A stretch of 64,000 nt of DNA, from NCBI GenBank assembly GCA_025934435.1, contig JAICYB010000007.1, forward strand, positions 19,218 to 83,217. Reading direction: 5' to 3'. How positions within the stretch are numbered: position 1 is the first letter of the stretch; the number at the start of each line of letters is the position of its first letter. The DNA comes from Actinomycetes bacterium (lineage in GTDB: Bacteria; Actinomycetota; JAICYB01). Under the pieces are notes generated by a model. It made no database searches and was not told the origin of the DNA. It saw only the letters and a list, made by a program, of their open reading frames with translations. The position numbers and the translations under genes were made by a program. Below, one piece after another: positions 7,991 to 16,146 of this stretch.

Positions 7991-8832
7991 AGTTCGGCGT
8001 CACCGTCTTCCTCACGGACTACACGATCACGCCGGCTGAGCTCGGCAGGGAGGCGGAGGCGCGCGGGTTCAGCTCGCTCTACACCCCCGAACACACGCAC
8101 ATCCCCGTCGCGCGCAAGACGCCACCGCCGATGGGTGACCCGCTCCCGAACCAGTACCTTCATGCGCTCGATCCGTACGTCGCGCTGTCGTGGGTCGCGT
8201 CGGCGACGACCACACTCCGTGTCGGCACGGGTTGCTGCCTCGTGGCTCAGCACGATCCGATCGTGCTCGCGAAGGAGATCGCGTCGCTCGACCATCTTTC
8301 GAACGGACGATTCACGCTCGGCGTCGGCTTCGGTTGGAACGAAGAGGAAGGCCTCGACCACGGCGTCGAATGGAAACGGCGACGCGACGTCGTGCGCGAG
8401 AAGATCCTCGCCATGAAGGCGCTTTGGTCGAACGACGAAGCGGGGTTCGAAGGAGAGTTCGTCCGTTTCGAGAAGTCGTGGTCGTGGCCGAAGCCCGCGC
8501 AGCAGCCGAACCCGCCTGTCTACGTGGCCGGTGCCGGCGGGCCGAAGCTCTTCAAACACCTCGCCGAGTGGGGCGACGGCTGGATCCCCATCGGGGGCCG
8601 GGGCGTGCGGGAGAAGCTCCCGATGCTGCACGACGAGCTCGCGAAGGCCGGACGCTCGCCCGAAGACATCAAGATCATCCCATTCGGCTCCCTGCCCGAC
8701 CCGGGGAAGATCGAGTACTTCGCGAAATTGGGTATCGACGAGGTCGTACTCGGAGTCGATCCCGGAACGAAGGACGTCGTATTGCCGATCCTCGACCGTT
8801 ACGCGAAAGAGGTCGAAGCTTTCGTTGGCTGA
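7987..8832 (+). CDS. LLM-class F420-dependent oxidoreductase
   Basis: Luciferase-like TIM-barrel oxidoreductase of 281 residues. It begins MKFGVTVFLTDYTITPAELG and contains FSSLYTPEHTHIP, LRVGTGCCLVAQHDP, DHLSNGRFTLGVGFGWN and the C-terminal DEVVLGVDPGTKD. This pattern matches the F420-dependent TIGR03619-type proteins of actinomycetes rather than FMN luciferases; the cofactor is inferred. It starts in an ATGA overlap with the SDR and overlaps the next gene by 8 bases, so it is part of the same operon. The substrate is unknown; a CoA-linked ketone or enone would fit the context. Confidence 0.88.
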   Translation: MKFGVTVFLTDYTITPAELGREAEARGFSSLYTPEHTHIPVARKTPPPMGDPLPNQYLHALDPYVALSWVASATTTLRVGTGCCLVAQHDPIVLAKEIASLDHLSNGRFTLGVGFGWNEEEGLDHGVEWKRRRDVVREKILAMKALWSNDEAGFEGEFVRFEKSWSWPKPAQQPNPPVYVAGAGGPKLFKHLAEWGDGWIPIGGRGVREKLPMLHDELAKAGRSPEDIKIIPFGSLPDPGKIEYFAKLGIDEVVLGVDPGTKDVVLPILDRYAKEVEAFVG

Positions 8833-9610
8833 TCTCGAACACGCCGCCCGCGGAGGCGTCCTGCGGATCACGCTCAATCGTCCGGACGTTCGCAACGCGC
8901 TTACGCCGGATCAGCGCGACGAGATCATCGCGCTCCTCGAAGATGCATCGTCGGACGAAGCCGTCCGGTGCATCGTCCTGACGGGGGCGGGCGGCTCCTT
9001 CTGCTCTGGGGCCGACCTGCGCGCGTCACGTTCCGCCGGCGAACGCCGCGTGGGTGACGTTGCCCGAACGATCGCGAACGGCGCGCAAAGGCTCATCGCA
9101 TCGGTGATGGATTGCGAGAAGCCTGTGATCGCCGCCGTCGACGGTGTGGCTGCGGGTCTCGGCGCGCACCTCGCGCTCGCGTGCGACCTCGTGATCGCGA
9201 GCGAGGAAGCGCGGTTCATCGAGGTGTTCGTCCGGCGCGGTCTCGTCCCCGACGGCGGCGGCGCGTATCTCCTCGTGCGGCTCGTCGGCCCACATAAGGC
9301 GAAAGAGCTCGCGTTCTTCGGCGGCGACGTGCAGGCGAATGACGCCCTCGAGATGGGACTGATCAATTGCGTCGTGCCCGCCGACCAGCTCGAACCGACG
9401 GTCGAGGCGTGGGCCCAGAAGCTGGCGACCGGACCGACGCGGACGATCGCGCTGACCAAGAAGCTCATCAACGACGCGCACGACCTCGACCGCGGCGCCG
9501 CCTTCGCGCAGGAAGCGTCGGCGCAAGAGGTCAATATGGGCACGAACGATGCCGGCGAGGGTGTGCGAAGCTTCGTAGAACGACGGGAGCCGGAGTTCAA
9601 GGGTTGGTAA
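8825..9610 (+). CDS. Enoyl-CoA hydratase/isomerase
   Basis: Crotonase-fold protein of 261 residues from a TTG start that overlaps the previous gene by 8 bases. Oxyanion-hole segments are CSGADLR and GVAAGLGAHLALACD. The position that holds the second catalytic Glu in true hydratases lies in GLVPDGGGAYLL and is not Glu, which leaves hydratase, isomerase or hydrolase activity open. It would act on the alpha-beta unsaturated acyl-CoA made by a dehydrogenase. The stop overlaps the next start (TTG at 9604). Confidence 0.88.
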   Translation: MADLEHAARGGVLRITLNRPDVRNALTPDQRDEIIALLEDASSDEAVRCIVLTGAGGSFCSGADLRASRSAGERRVGDVARTIANGAQRLIASVMDCEKPVIAAVDGVAAGLGAHLALACDLVIASEEARFIEVFVRRGLVPDGGGAYLLVRLVGPHKAKELAFFGGDVQANDALEMGLINCVVPADQLEPTVEAWAQKLATGPTRTIALTKKLINDAHDLDRGAAFAQEASAQEVNMGTNDAGEGVRSFVERREPEFKGW

Positions 9611-10440
9611 CGCAGGAAGAGCTCGACTTCTACGCGACGCCGGGCGAGATGACGAAGCTCGCGGCCGTCGACGTTCCGAGTGATGTGCCGTCCGTGTGCG
9701 AGGTCGTGCAGGGCATCGTCATACATCCGTTCCTCACCCATCTGTACGGACTGGAGTTCCCCGCGGATCGCGAGGAAGAGCTGCAGATCCACCCGGCGGC
9801 TTCGATCGTCGATCGCGTCCGTGAGCTCGATCCGTCGCCGCTGACCGAGCAGCGTCCGCCGGAGCGGCGCGTCCTCGGAAATTGCCGCGACTTCTCGACG
9901 ATCACGACGGCGTTCCTCAGGAGCAACGCGATCCCGGCGCGCGCGCGCTGCGGTTTCGGTACCTACTTCGAACCCGGCAAGTACATCGACCACTGGGTCG
10001 TGGAGTGGTGGAACGGGACCGCATGGCAGCTGACCGACGCTCAGATCGATGAGGTGCAGCGCCGGAACAACGGCTTGATCGATTTCGATCCGCTCGACGT
10101 TCCACGCGATCGGTTCATCGTCGGCGGCGATGCCTGGCAGCTCTACCGTGACGGGGAAGCGTCCGCCGATCAGTTCGGTGTTCTCGACATGTTCGACATC
10201 GGATTCGCGACGGGAAACCTCGTCAAAGACATCGCCTCACTGAACAAGGTCGAGTTGCTCCCGTGGGAGTCGTGGGAAGCCGACGCGGACGAAGCACTCC
10301 TCGATGAGCTCGCGCCGATCTCGTCGTCCGCCGACTACGAGCGGGCTCGTGCGATCTATGAAACCGACGAGCGGGTCCGCGTACCGGACGAGGTGACGTC
10401 ATACAACCCGCAACCACCGCACAAGGTTCGGGTCAGATGA
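9604..10440 (+). CDS. Transglutaminase-like cysteine-protease-fold protein
   Basis: A 278-residue protein with a transglutaminase-like core. A Cys-His-Asp triad can be read as C94 (GNCRDFSTI), H130 (YIDHWVVEWW) and D145 (WQLTDAQID), in the usual order and spacing. No signal peptide is visible, so it is probably cytosolic. Bacterial members of this group are mostly uncharacterised; some are proteases or amide hydrolases. It lies between enoyl-CoA hydratase and a GNAT gene, joined to both by short overlaps (TTGGTAA at 9604, ATGA at 10437). The link to CoA metabolism is positional only. Confidence 0.75.
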   Translation: MVTQEELDFYATPGEMTKLAAVDVPSDVPSVCEVVQGIVIHPFLTHLYGLEFPADREEELQIHPAASIVDRVRELDPSPLTEQRPPERRVLGNCRDFSTITTAFLRSNAIPARARCGFGTYFEPGKYIDHWVVEWWNGTAWQLTDAQIDEVQRRNNGLIDFDPLDVPRDRFIVGGDAWQLYRDGEASADQFGVLDMFDIGFATGNLVKDIASLNKVELLPWESWEADADEALLDELAPISSSADYERARAIYETDERVRVPDEVTSYNPQPPHKVRVR

Positions 10441-10964
10441 CAACGAAGCCCGCCCTTCGGCTCGCGATGCCCCGTCCCGAGCTCGAGGAGAGTTTCAGAC
10501 GTGCAGCGGCCGAGTTCCCGTACGACGAAGAGACGCTTTCGTACGAGCGTGATCTCGCGACGCGCGACTTCGATCAGTACGTGCGGTCGACGCAAGCGTG
10601 GGCGAACGGCCGGGATCTGCCCCGCGGATGGATCGCCGTGTCGACGTTCTGGCTCGCCGAAGGCGATGAGTACATCGGGACGGTGAACGTCCGCCACAAG
10701 CTGAACGACTGGTTGCTCCGCTACGGGGGACACATCGGCTACGGGATCCGTCCATCGAAGCGGCGGATGGGATACGGCACCGAGATCTGCCGGCTCGGCC
10801 TCGAGGAGGCGCGGAAACTCGGCCTCAAACGCGTACTCATCACGTGCGACGCCGACAACGTCGGGAGCAAGAAGATCATCGAAAGCAACGGTGGTGTGTT
10901 CGAGGACGAAGTCCCGCAGCCGGACCGCCCGGTCGGCAAGCGCCGCTACTGGTTCGATCTGTGA
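10437..10964 (+). CDS. GNAT family N-acetyltransferase
   Basis: A 175-residue acetyltransferase. The acetyl-CoA pyrophosphate loop RRMGYGT follows GGHIGYGIRPSKR, and the C-terminal ITCDADNVGSKKIIESNGG is the usual last helix-strand of the RimJ/YhhY-like group. It probably acetylates an amine of a small molecule or protein; the substrate is not recognisable. Translation is coupled to the transglutaminase-like gene (ATGA) and to the CoA-transferase (GTGA, 10961-10964). Confidence 0.85.
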   Translation: MTTKPALRLAMPRPELEESFRRAAAEFPYDEETLSYERDLATRDFDQYVRSTQAWANGRDLPRGWIAVSTFWLAEGDEYIGTVNVRHKLNDWLLRYGGHIGYGIRPSKRRMGYGTEICRLGLEEARKLGLKRVLITCDADNVGSKKIIESNGGVFEDEVPQPDRPVGKRRYWFDL

Positions 10965-12181
10965 TTCGTCCGCTCGAGGGTGTGCGCATCGTCGAGTGCT
11001 CGATGCTCGGTCCGGCGGCGATCACGACGACGCTCGCCGATCTCGGTGCCGACGTCATCAAGGTCGAGCCGCCGGCGGGCGACTACATCCGCCAGATGAC
11101 GTGGCCGATCGTCGACGGCGTTTCGCTGATGCACCTTCACGTCAATCGCGGGAAACGAAGCGTGACACTCGATCTCCGCACGGACGAAGCGAAGCAGATC
11201 TTCGTCGATCTCTGCGCGGATGCCGACGCCGTGGTCGAAGCGATGCGTCCGGGCGCATTGCATCGTTTGGGCATCGGTTTCGAACGCTTACGCGAGGTCA
11301 ACCCACGGATCGTCTTCATCACGATCTCGGGGTACGGCATGACCGGTCCGTACAAGGACTACCCGAGCCACGGCATCGCCTACGACACGTGGGCCGGGAT
11401 CGTGAAGCCGGAGATCGACGAGGACGGGTTCGCGCGGATCTCCGATCACGTCTCCATCGGGATCAATGCGGGCCCGCTGTACGGGGCGATCGGGATCTTG
11501 TCCGGCATCATCCGTGCGCGCGCCACCGGCGAAGGGGTCCAACTCGAGATCGCGCAGTCCGACGCGGCGGCGTCGTTCGACTGGTACCGGTCGGAGTCCT
11601 ACAAGGCATACGAACGTCCGGAAGACGAAGTCACCGGCAACGCGTCGGACGATTACAAGCGCCGCGCTCCCGCCATCGCCGGCATGCGCGAGGGCGTCCG
11701 CTACCAGATCTATGCAACCTCGGACGGCTTCGTCCTGTTCATGGCGTCCGAGCAGGAGTTCTGGCGGAACTTCTGCGAAGGCGTCGGCCGGACGGATCTG
11801 TTCGATCGGTGGCCGGGTTCGAAGTACGCGGACCACGCGATCGGCAACAAGGAGTTGCAGAAGGAACTGACGGAGATCTTCAGGCAGAAGACCTCGGCGG
11901 AATGGCTCGCCTTCGGCGGTGAACACAACACGCCGATCGCGCCGGTGAACTCGCCGCAGTCGATCGGCGACGATCCACAGTTCCAAGCCCGCCTCGGCTG
12001 GGTCCGGGACCAGCTCCCGTCGCCGCTGAAGGTCGTCGGCGACGAGATCGCCCCACCGGACGAAGCCCCGACCGTCGGCGAGCACACCGACGCCGTCCTT
12101 CGCGACGTGCTCGGTTACGACGACGGGAAGATCGCGGACCTACGCGCGTCCGGCGCGTTCGGTTCACCCGCCGATCGCTGA
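10961..12181 (+). CDS. Type III (CaiB/BaiF) CoA-transferase
   Basis: A 406-residue family III CoA-transferase that would move CoA between an acyl-CoA donor and a carboxylic acid. The N-terminal domain has LEGVRIVECSMLGPAAITTT, LADLGADVIKVEPPAGD, the VNRGKRSVTLDL segment, ISGYGMTGPYKDYPSHGIAYD and IAQSDAAASFDW. The C-terminal domain carries EWLAFGGEHNTPIAPVNSP. The GTG start overlaps the GNAT stop. In this operon it offers a route of substrate activation alongside the ligase that follows. Confidence 0.9.
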   Translation: MIRPLEGVRIVECSMLGPAAITTTLADLGADVIKVEPPAGDYIRQMTWPIVDGVSLMHLHVNRGKRSVTLDLRTDEAKQIFVDLCADADAVVEAMRPGALHRLGIGFERLREVNPRIVFITISGYGMTGPYKDYPSHGIAYDTWAGIVKPEIDEDGFARISDHVSIGINAGPLYGAIGILSGIIRARATGEGVQLEIAQSDAAASFDWYRSESYKAYERPEDEVTGNASDDYKRRAPAIAGMREGVRYQIYATSDGFVLFMASEQEFWRNFCEGVGRTDLFDRWPGSKYADHAIGNKELQKELTEIFRQKTSAEWLAFGGEHNTPIAPVNSPQSIGDDPQFQARLGWVRDQLPSPLKVVGDEIAPPDEAPTVGEHTDAVLRDVLGYDDGKIADLRASGAFGSPADR

Positions 12182-12183
12182 AG

Positions 12184-12189
12184 TACGCT
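12184..12189 (+). promoter_or_regulatory. -10 box TACGCT, leaderless type
   Basis: TANNNT hexamer directly after the CoA-transferase stop, 9 bases before the ATG at 12199. It suggests the ligase has an internal promoter besides read-through. Confidence 0.35.
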
Positions 12190-12198
12190 GCGAAAGCG

Positions 12199-13689
12199 AT
12201 GCGCGGCGACGAGCGATGGGGAACGATCGGTGGACTCGTTCGCGATGCTGCGGAAAGGTTCGGCCCCCAGGAAGCGGTCGTCGACGGCGACACGCACCTG
12301 ACCTTCTCCGGTCTCGCCGCAGCCGTCGATCAGTCGGCGCGGGCGGTGATGGCGAGCGGTATCGAGCGCGGCGACCGCGTATCGATCTGGGCCCCCAATT
12401 CGTGGGAGTGGATCGCCGCTGCTCTCGGTGTGCTGACGGCCGGCGGCGTGCTCGTCCCGATCAACACGCGCTTCAAACAGAACGAAGCGGCCTACATCAT
12501 CGAGAAAGCCGGCGTGAAGCTCGTGTTCACGACGTCGGACTTCCTCGGGATCGACTACACGGCGCTCGTCGACAACGCCATCGACCTGCGAGGGTGGAAC
12601 GAGTACGTCCTGCGCTCTGATGAGATCTCACTTGCGGACCTCGAGGAGCGTGCCCGGAGCGTCGTCCCGACGGATCTCAGCGACATCATGTTCACGTCCG
12701 GCACGACGGGGAAGCCGAAGGGCGTCATGACGACGCACGCACAGACGCTCCGCGTCTTCGACGTATGGGCCGACGTCGTCGGGCTTCGCGAGGGCGACCG
12801 GTACCTGATCGTGAACCCGTTCTTCCACACGTTCGGCTACAAGGCCGGGTTCATCGCGTGTCTCATGCGCGGCGCGACGATCGTTCCTCACGCGGTCTTC
12901 GACGTTCCGCAGGTCCTCGACAAGATCCGGACGGAGAAGATCTCGGTCATCCCCGGCCCCCCGACGCTCTATCAATCGTTCCTGAACACGCCCGACCGCG
13001 GCGACCTGTCGTCGTTGCGCCTCGCCGTGACCGGTGCAGCGGTCGTTCCCGTCGAGCTCATCAAGCGCATGCGCGACGAGCTGACCTTCGAAACGATCCT
13101 CACGGCCTACGGTCTCACGGAATCGTCCGGTGTCGTGACGATGTGCCGTCCCTCCGACGACGCGGAGACGATCGCGAATACGTCCGGACGCGCCATCCCG
13201 GACGTCGAGGTGAAGATCAGCGATGCCGGCGAGATCTGCGTCCGCGGGTACAACGTGATGCAGGGTTACTTCGAAGATCCCGAAGGGACGGCCGAAGCGA
13301 TCGACCCTGACGGCTGGTTGCACACCGGCGACATCGGCGTGATGGACGAACGCGGCTACGTCCGCATCACGGATCGGTTGAAGGACATGTTCATCGTCGG
13401 CGGGTTCAACGCCTATCCGGCTGAGATCGAGGGCGAGCTGCTCGCTCATCCGTCCGTCGCGCAGGTGGCGGTCGTCGGGATGCCCGACGAAAGGATGGGC
13501 GAGGTCGGCTGCGCGTTCGTCGTGCCCCGATCGGGTCAGGAAGTCGATGGAGACGCGCTCATCGAATGGGCACGCGAGCGCATGGCGAACTACAAGGTCC
13601 CGCGACGCATCGAGATCGTTGAAGCATTGCCGCTGAACGCGAGCGGCAAGGTCCTGAAATACGAGCTACGGGAGAGAGCGAAGTCATGA
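12199..13689 (+). CDS. Acyl-CoA ligase (AMP-forming), FadD3-like
   Basis: ANL-superfamily ligase of 496 residues. It has the P-loop FTSGTTGKPKGVM, INPFFH-type motif (VNPFFHTFGYKAGF), YGLTESSGVV, the hinge GDIGVMDERGYVRITDRLKD, GGFNAYPAEIEGEL and the catalytic Lys of NASGKVLKYELR. The PFFHTFGYKAGFIACL and NYKVPR segments recall FadD3, the ligase for the steroid C/D-ring propionate, but sequence alone does not fix the substrate. The reaction is acid + ATP + CoA to acyl-CoA + AMP + PPi. The stop overlaps the next start as ATGA. Confidence 0.9.
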   Translation: MRGDERWGTIGGLVRDAAERFGPQEAVVDGDTHLTFSGLAAAVDQSARAVMASGIERGDRVSIWAPNSWEWIAAALGVLTAGGVLVPINTRFKQNEAAYIIEKAGVKLVFTTSDFLGIDYTALVDNAIDLRGWNEYVLRSDEISLADLEERARSVVPTDLSDIMFTSGTTGKPKGVMTTHAQTLRVFDVWADVVGLREGDRYLIVNPFFHTFGYKAGFIACLMRGATIVPHAVFDVPQVLDKIRTEKISVIPGPPTLYQSFLNTPDRGDLSSLRLAVTGAAVVPVELIKRMRDELTFETILTAYGLTESSGVVTMCRPSDDAETIANTSGRAIPDVEVKISDAGEICVRGYNVMQGYFEDPEGTAEAIDPDGWLHTGDIGVMDERGYVRITDRLKDMFIVGGFNAYPAEIEGELLAHPSVAQVAVVGMPDERMGEVGCAFVVPRSGQEVDGDALIEWARERMANYKVPRRIEIVEALPLNASGKVLKYELRERAKS

Positions 13690-14492
13690 GCGACGATCCG
13701 ACGAAAGCATTCCTCACGGCAGACCCGGTTGAGCTCGGCTCGATCTTGTTCACGATGGTCGAGCCCGACGAAGGACACGAGGTCGCCTACAACCGCTGGT
13801 ACGAGCGCGACCATCTGTATTCGGGCGTGATGATCGGTCCGTACTCGCTCGCCGCCGGACGTTTCGTCTCGACGCGTGACCTCAAAGCGCTCCGGTATCC
13901 GGACGATTCACCGGTCACGCCGTCGAAGCAGATCGGTTCGTACCTCGCGATCTACTTCATCCTCAAGGGACACCACGACGAGTGGTGGCGATGGGGACGC
14001 CGCCAGGTCAGGGTGCTGATCGACAACGGGCGGATGTTCGAGCAGCGCACCCATATCCACACGCAGCTGTACGACTACCGTGGCGCGGTTTCGCGCGACG
14101 CCGACGGCGTTCCGGCAGAGCTCGCGCTCGATCACCGCTTCGAAGGGCTTGCCGTCGTCATCGGTCGGGCGAAGGGTGATCGGGACGAAGCACTCAGCAC
14201 GCTCGACGCGCGCATCGTCCCGCAGGTCCTCGACGGATCTAAGGCCGCGCTCTGCCTGACGTTCGTTCCGTTCCCGATGCCGCCGGGGCAGCCGAGCGAC
14301 GTGCCGGCGTCGTCCGACGACGAATCGCGGTTCTTGCAGCTGTGGTTCTGCGACGAACGTCCGAACGAGTTGTGGGACGAGACATTCGCGAAGTTGCCGC
14401 AGGCCTACGGCGATGTCGCCGAAGTCATCTTCGCGTCGCCGTTCATCCACACGAACCCGGGGACCGACGACTACACCGACCTGCTCCGATGA
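13686..14492 (+). CDS. Conserved hypothetical protein, EthD/dimeric alpha-beta barrel-like
   Basis: A 268-residue soluble protein I do not recognise by name. The motif AYNRWYERDHLYSGVMIGPY resembles the start of EthD-type ferredoxin-like (dimeric alpha-beta barrel) domains, and the second half (FLQLWFCDERPNELWDETF) could be a repeat of that fold. No signal peptide, membrane segment or obvious catalytic triad is seen. It is the last gene of the 7112-14492 operon, coupled to the ligase by ATGA. A role as decarboxylase, cyclase or small-molecule-binding accessory protein is conceivable but unproven. Confidence 0.7.
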   Translation: MSDDPTKAFLTADPVELGSILFTMVEPDEGHEVAYNRWYERDHLYSGVMIGPYSLAAGRFVSTRDLKALRYPDDSPVTPSKQIGSYLAIYFILKGHHDEWWRWGRRQVRVLIDNGRMFEQRTHIHTQLYDYRGAVSRDADGVPAELALDHRFEGLAVVIGRAKGDRDEALSTLDARIVPQVLDGSKAALCLTFVPFPMPPGQPSDVPASSDDESRFLQLWFCDERPNELWDETFAKLPQAYGDVAEVIFASPFIHTNPGTDDYTDLLR

Positions 14493-15095
14493 TCAGCTGA
14501 CCCGGCAGACGGCGACGGACCATCCGCTGTCGACGACCGGGGGGCCGGCGATCTCGAGGCGCGAACGGAACTTGTAGTTGCCCTTCTTCCGGACGGTGAA
14601 GGCCGTCGAGTCGCCCGTCGAGTTGCTCACGATGGTTCTCCAGTGCCGGGCTCCCGGACGCTTGACCTGGACGTCAACCCGGCGTCCGGCGGGAAGTGCC
14701 GTCGCCGTGCAATTGTCGCCGTTCCATACGATCGCGATCGACTCGCCTTTCGCTGCGCTCGGCGTTACGTAGAGCGGAACGACGATCGATCCTGTCGCCT
14801 TCGTATGATGCGCGTCGCGGTAGTGGAACGTCCCGGCAACCGGGAAGTCGATGGTGGGCGACGATCCACCGGGTGCGATGTCGCCCGTGTCGAAGAAGGC
14901 GTTGCTCGTTGCGCTGTGTGTGCTCGAACCGGTGTTATGCCACACGGCCGAATCGCATTCGTCGGTGACGATGCCGACCCTCGGGCTGAAGCCGCTCTCG
15001 TTCACATTCACGCCGCGCGTGTAGCCGCAGGCGGCTGCCGCGATGCCGAGCGCCGCCACACCAACAAGTAGCCCGAGCTTCGCGCTGCCCCTCAT
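14493..15095 (-). CDS. Cupredoxin-like lipoprotein
   Basis: A 200-residue exported lipoprotein. The ATG at 15095 is preceded by GGGAGG seven bases upstream and followed by a signal sequence (KLGLLVGVAALGIAAAAC) with the lipobox Cys near residue 24. The first domain resembles a plastocyanin/azurin fold: FSPRVGIVTDECDSAVWHN, STHSATSNAF and the final strand AGTFHYRDAHHTKATGSIVV. The usual Cys-x-H-x-M copper ligand loop reads YRDAHHTKA, so the Cys and Met ligands are missing and copper binding is doubtful. A second Ig-like segment follows (PAGRRVDVQVKRPGARHW). It is convergent and directly abuts the previous stop. Confidence 0.75.
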   Translation of the reverse strand: MRGSAKLGLLVGVAALGIAAAACGYTRGVNVNESGFSPRVGIVTDECDSAVWHNTGSSTHSATSNAFFDTGDIAPGGSSPTIDFPVAGTFHYRDAHHTKATGSIVVPLYVTPSAAKGESIAIVWNGDNCTATALPAGRRVDVQVKRPGARHWRTIVSNSTGDSTAFTVRKKGNYKFRSRLEIAGPPVVDSGWSVAVCRVS

Positions 15096-15162
15096 GTCAA
15101 CCTCCCGCCGACGTCGTGCGTCCGAGCTTACGGACCCGAGCGGAACTGTCAACGGATGGCGC

Positions 15163-15168
15163 TAGGGT
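15163..15168 (+). promoter_or_regulatory. -10 box TAGGGT, leaderless type
   Basis: TANNNT hexamer 6 bases before the GTG at 15175, in the 79-base gap between divergent genes. Confidence 0.4.
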
Positions 15169-15174
15169 AGCGGA

Positions 15175-16146
15175 GTGCAGACGGAGCACCGTCCTGTTGG
15201 AGCGCTGACGCGCCGTGACGAGATCGCCGTCGCATTCTTCGGCACGTGGATGGTCATCGGACTCCACCTCGACGGGTGGGCGCACGTGCATCAGCGTCCC
15301 GAGACCATCTTCACGCCGTGGCATGCCGTCTTGTACTCGGGGATCGTCGGCGGCGTTCTGTACTTCATCGCAGGAACGGTTCGGACCGGCGGCGCGACCA
15401 CGGCCGACAAGTTGATGTTGCGCGGACTGGCGATCTTCGCCGTCGGCGCGATCGGTGACCTCATCTGGCACACGATCTTCGGCATCGAGGTGTCGATCCG
15501 CGCGTTCCTGAGCCCGACGCACCTGATGCTCATGATGGGTGGGATCCTGATGGTGTCCGGGCCTGTTCGCGCCGCGGCGGCACGAGGGATGCGTCCGGTC
15601 AGATTCCGCGAGTTCTTTCCGACGCTCGTGTCGCTCACGATCCCGACCATCGTCGTAACGTTCTTCATGCAGTTCCTGACGCCTTATCACTACTTCACCC
15701 TGACGCCCGACAGTTTCGGCGAGGTGTATGCGATCGCGAGCGTCTTCCTGGTGAACACGCTCCTCGTTGTCGTCGTGCTCTATATGGCATCGCGATTCGA
15801 CACGCCGATCGGTACGCACGCATTCCTCTTCGGTGCGGTCGCAGCGGGCGCGCAGTCGTTGGTGTCCTTCCGACAGCCCCTCCACATCGTCGCCGCGGTC
15901 GCCGCCGGTCTTGCCGTCGATGTGACCGCACGCCGCGCGAGTCGCCGCGAGCTGTCGGTGGCCATCGCGACACCGATCGCACTGTGGACCACATGGCTCG
16001 GCGCGATCGCCCTGCTCGGAGGCGTGCACTGGCCTATCGAACTCCCCATCGGGATCGTCGCGCTCGCGGCGCTCGAAGGATGGGGCTTGTACGTGCTCTC
16101 TAGTTCACCTTCGCCGACGGAGAGAACGTCACCGGCATCCGCTTGA
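15175..16146 (+). CDS. Polytopic membrane protein of unknown function
   Basis: A 323-residue integral membrane protein with about eight hydrophobic segments (for example IAVAFFGTWMVIGLHL, VLYSGIVGGVLYFIAGTV, LMLMMGGILMVSG, VFLVNTLLVVVVLYMAS). Conserved-looking polar positions lie inside or next to membrane segments: WAHVHQRPETIFTPWH, DLIWHTIFGIE and SPTHLMLMM, a histidine-rich set that might bind metal. I do not recognise a named family. The GTG start follows a close -10 box. Its 3' end overlaps the convergent P450 gene by 47 bases. Confidence 0.75.
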   Translation: MQTEHRPVGALTRRDEIAVAFFGTWMVIGLHLDGWAHVHQRPETIFTPWHAVLYSGIVGGVLYFIAGTVRTGGATTADKLMLRGLAIFAVGAIGDLIWHTIFGIEVSIRAFLSPTHLMLMMGGILMVSGPVRAAAARGMRPVRFREFFPTLVSLTIPTIVVTFFMQFLTPYHYFTLTPDSFGEVYAIASVFLVNTLLVVVVLYMASRFDTPIGTHAFLFGAVAAGAQSLVSFRQPLHIVAAVAAGLAVDVTARRASRRELSVAIATPIALWTTWLGAIALLGGVHWPIELPIGIVALAALEGWGLYVLSSSPSPTERTSPASA

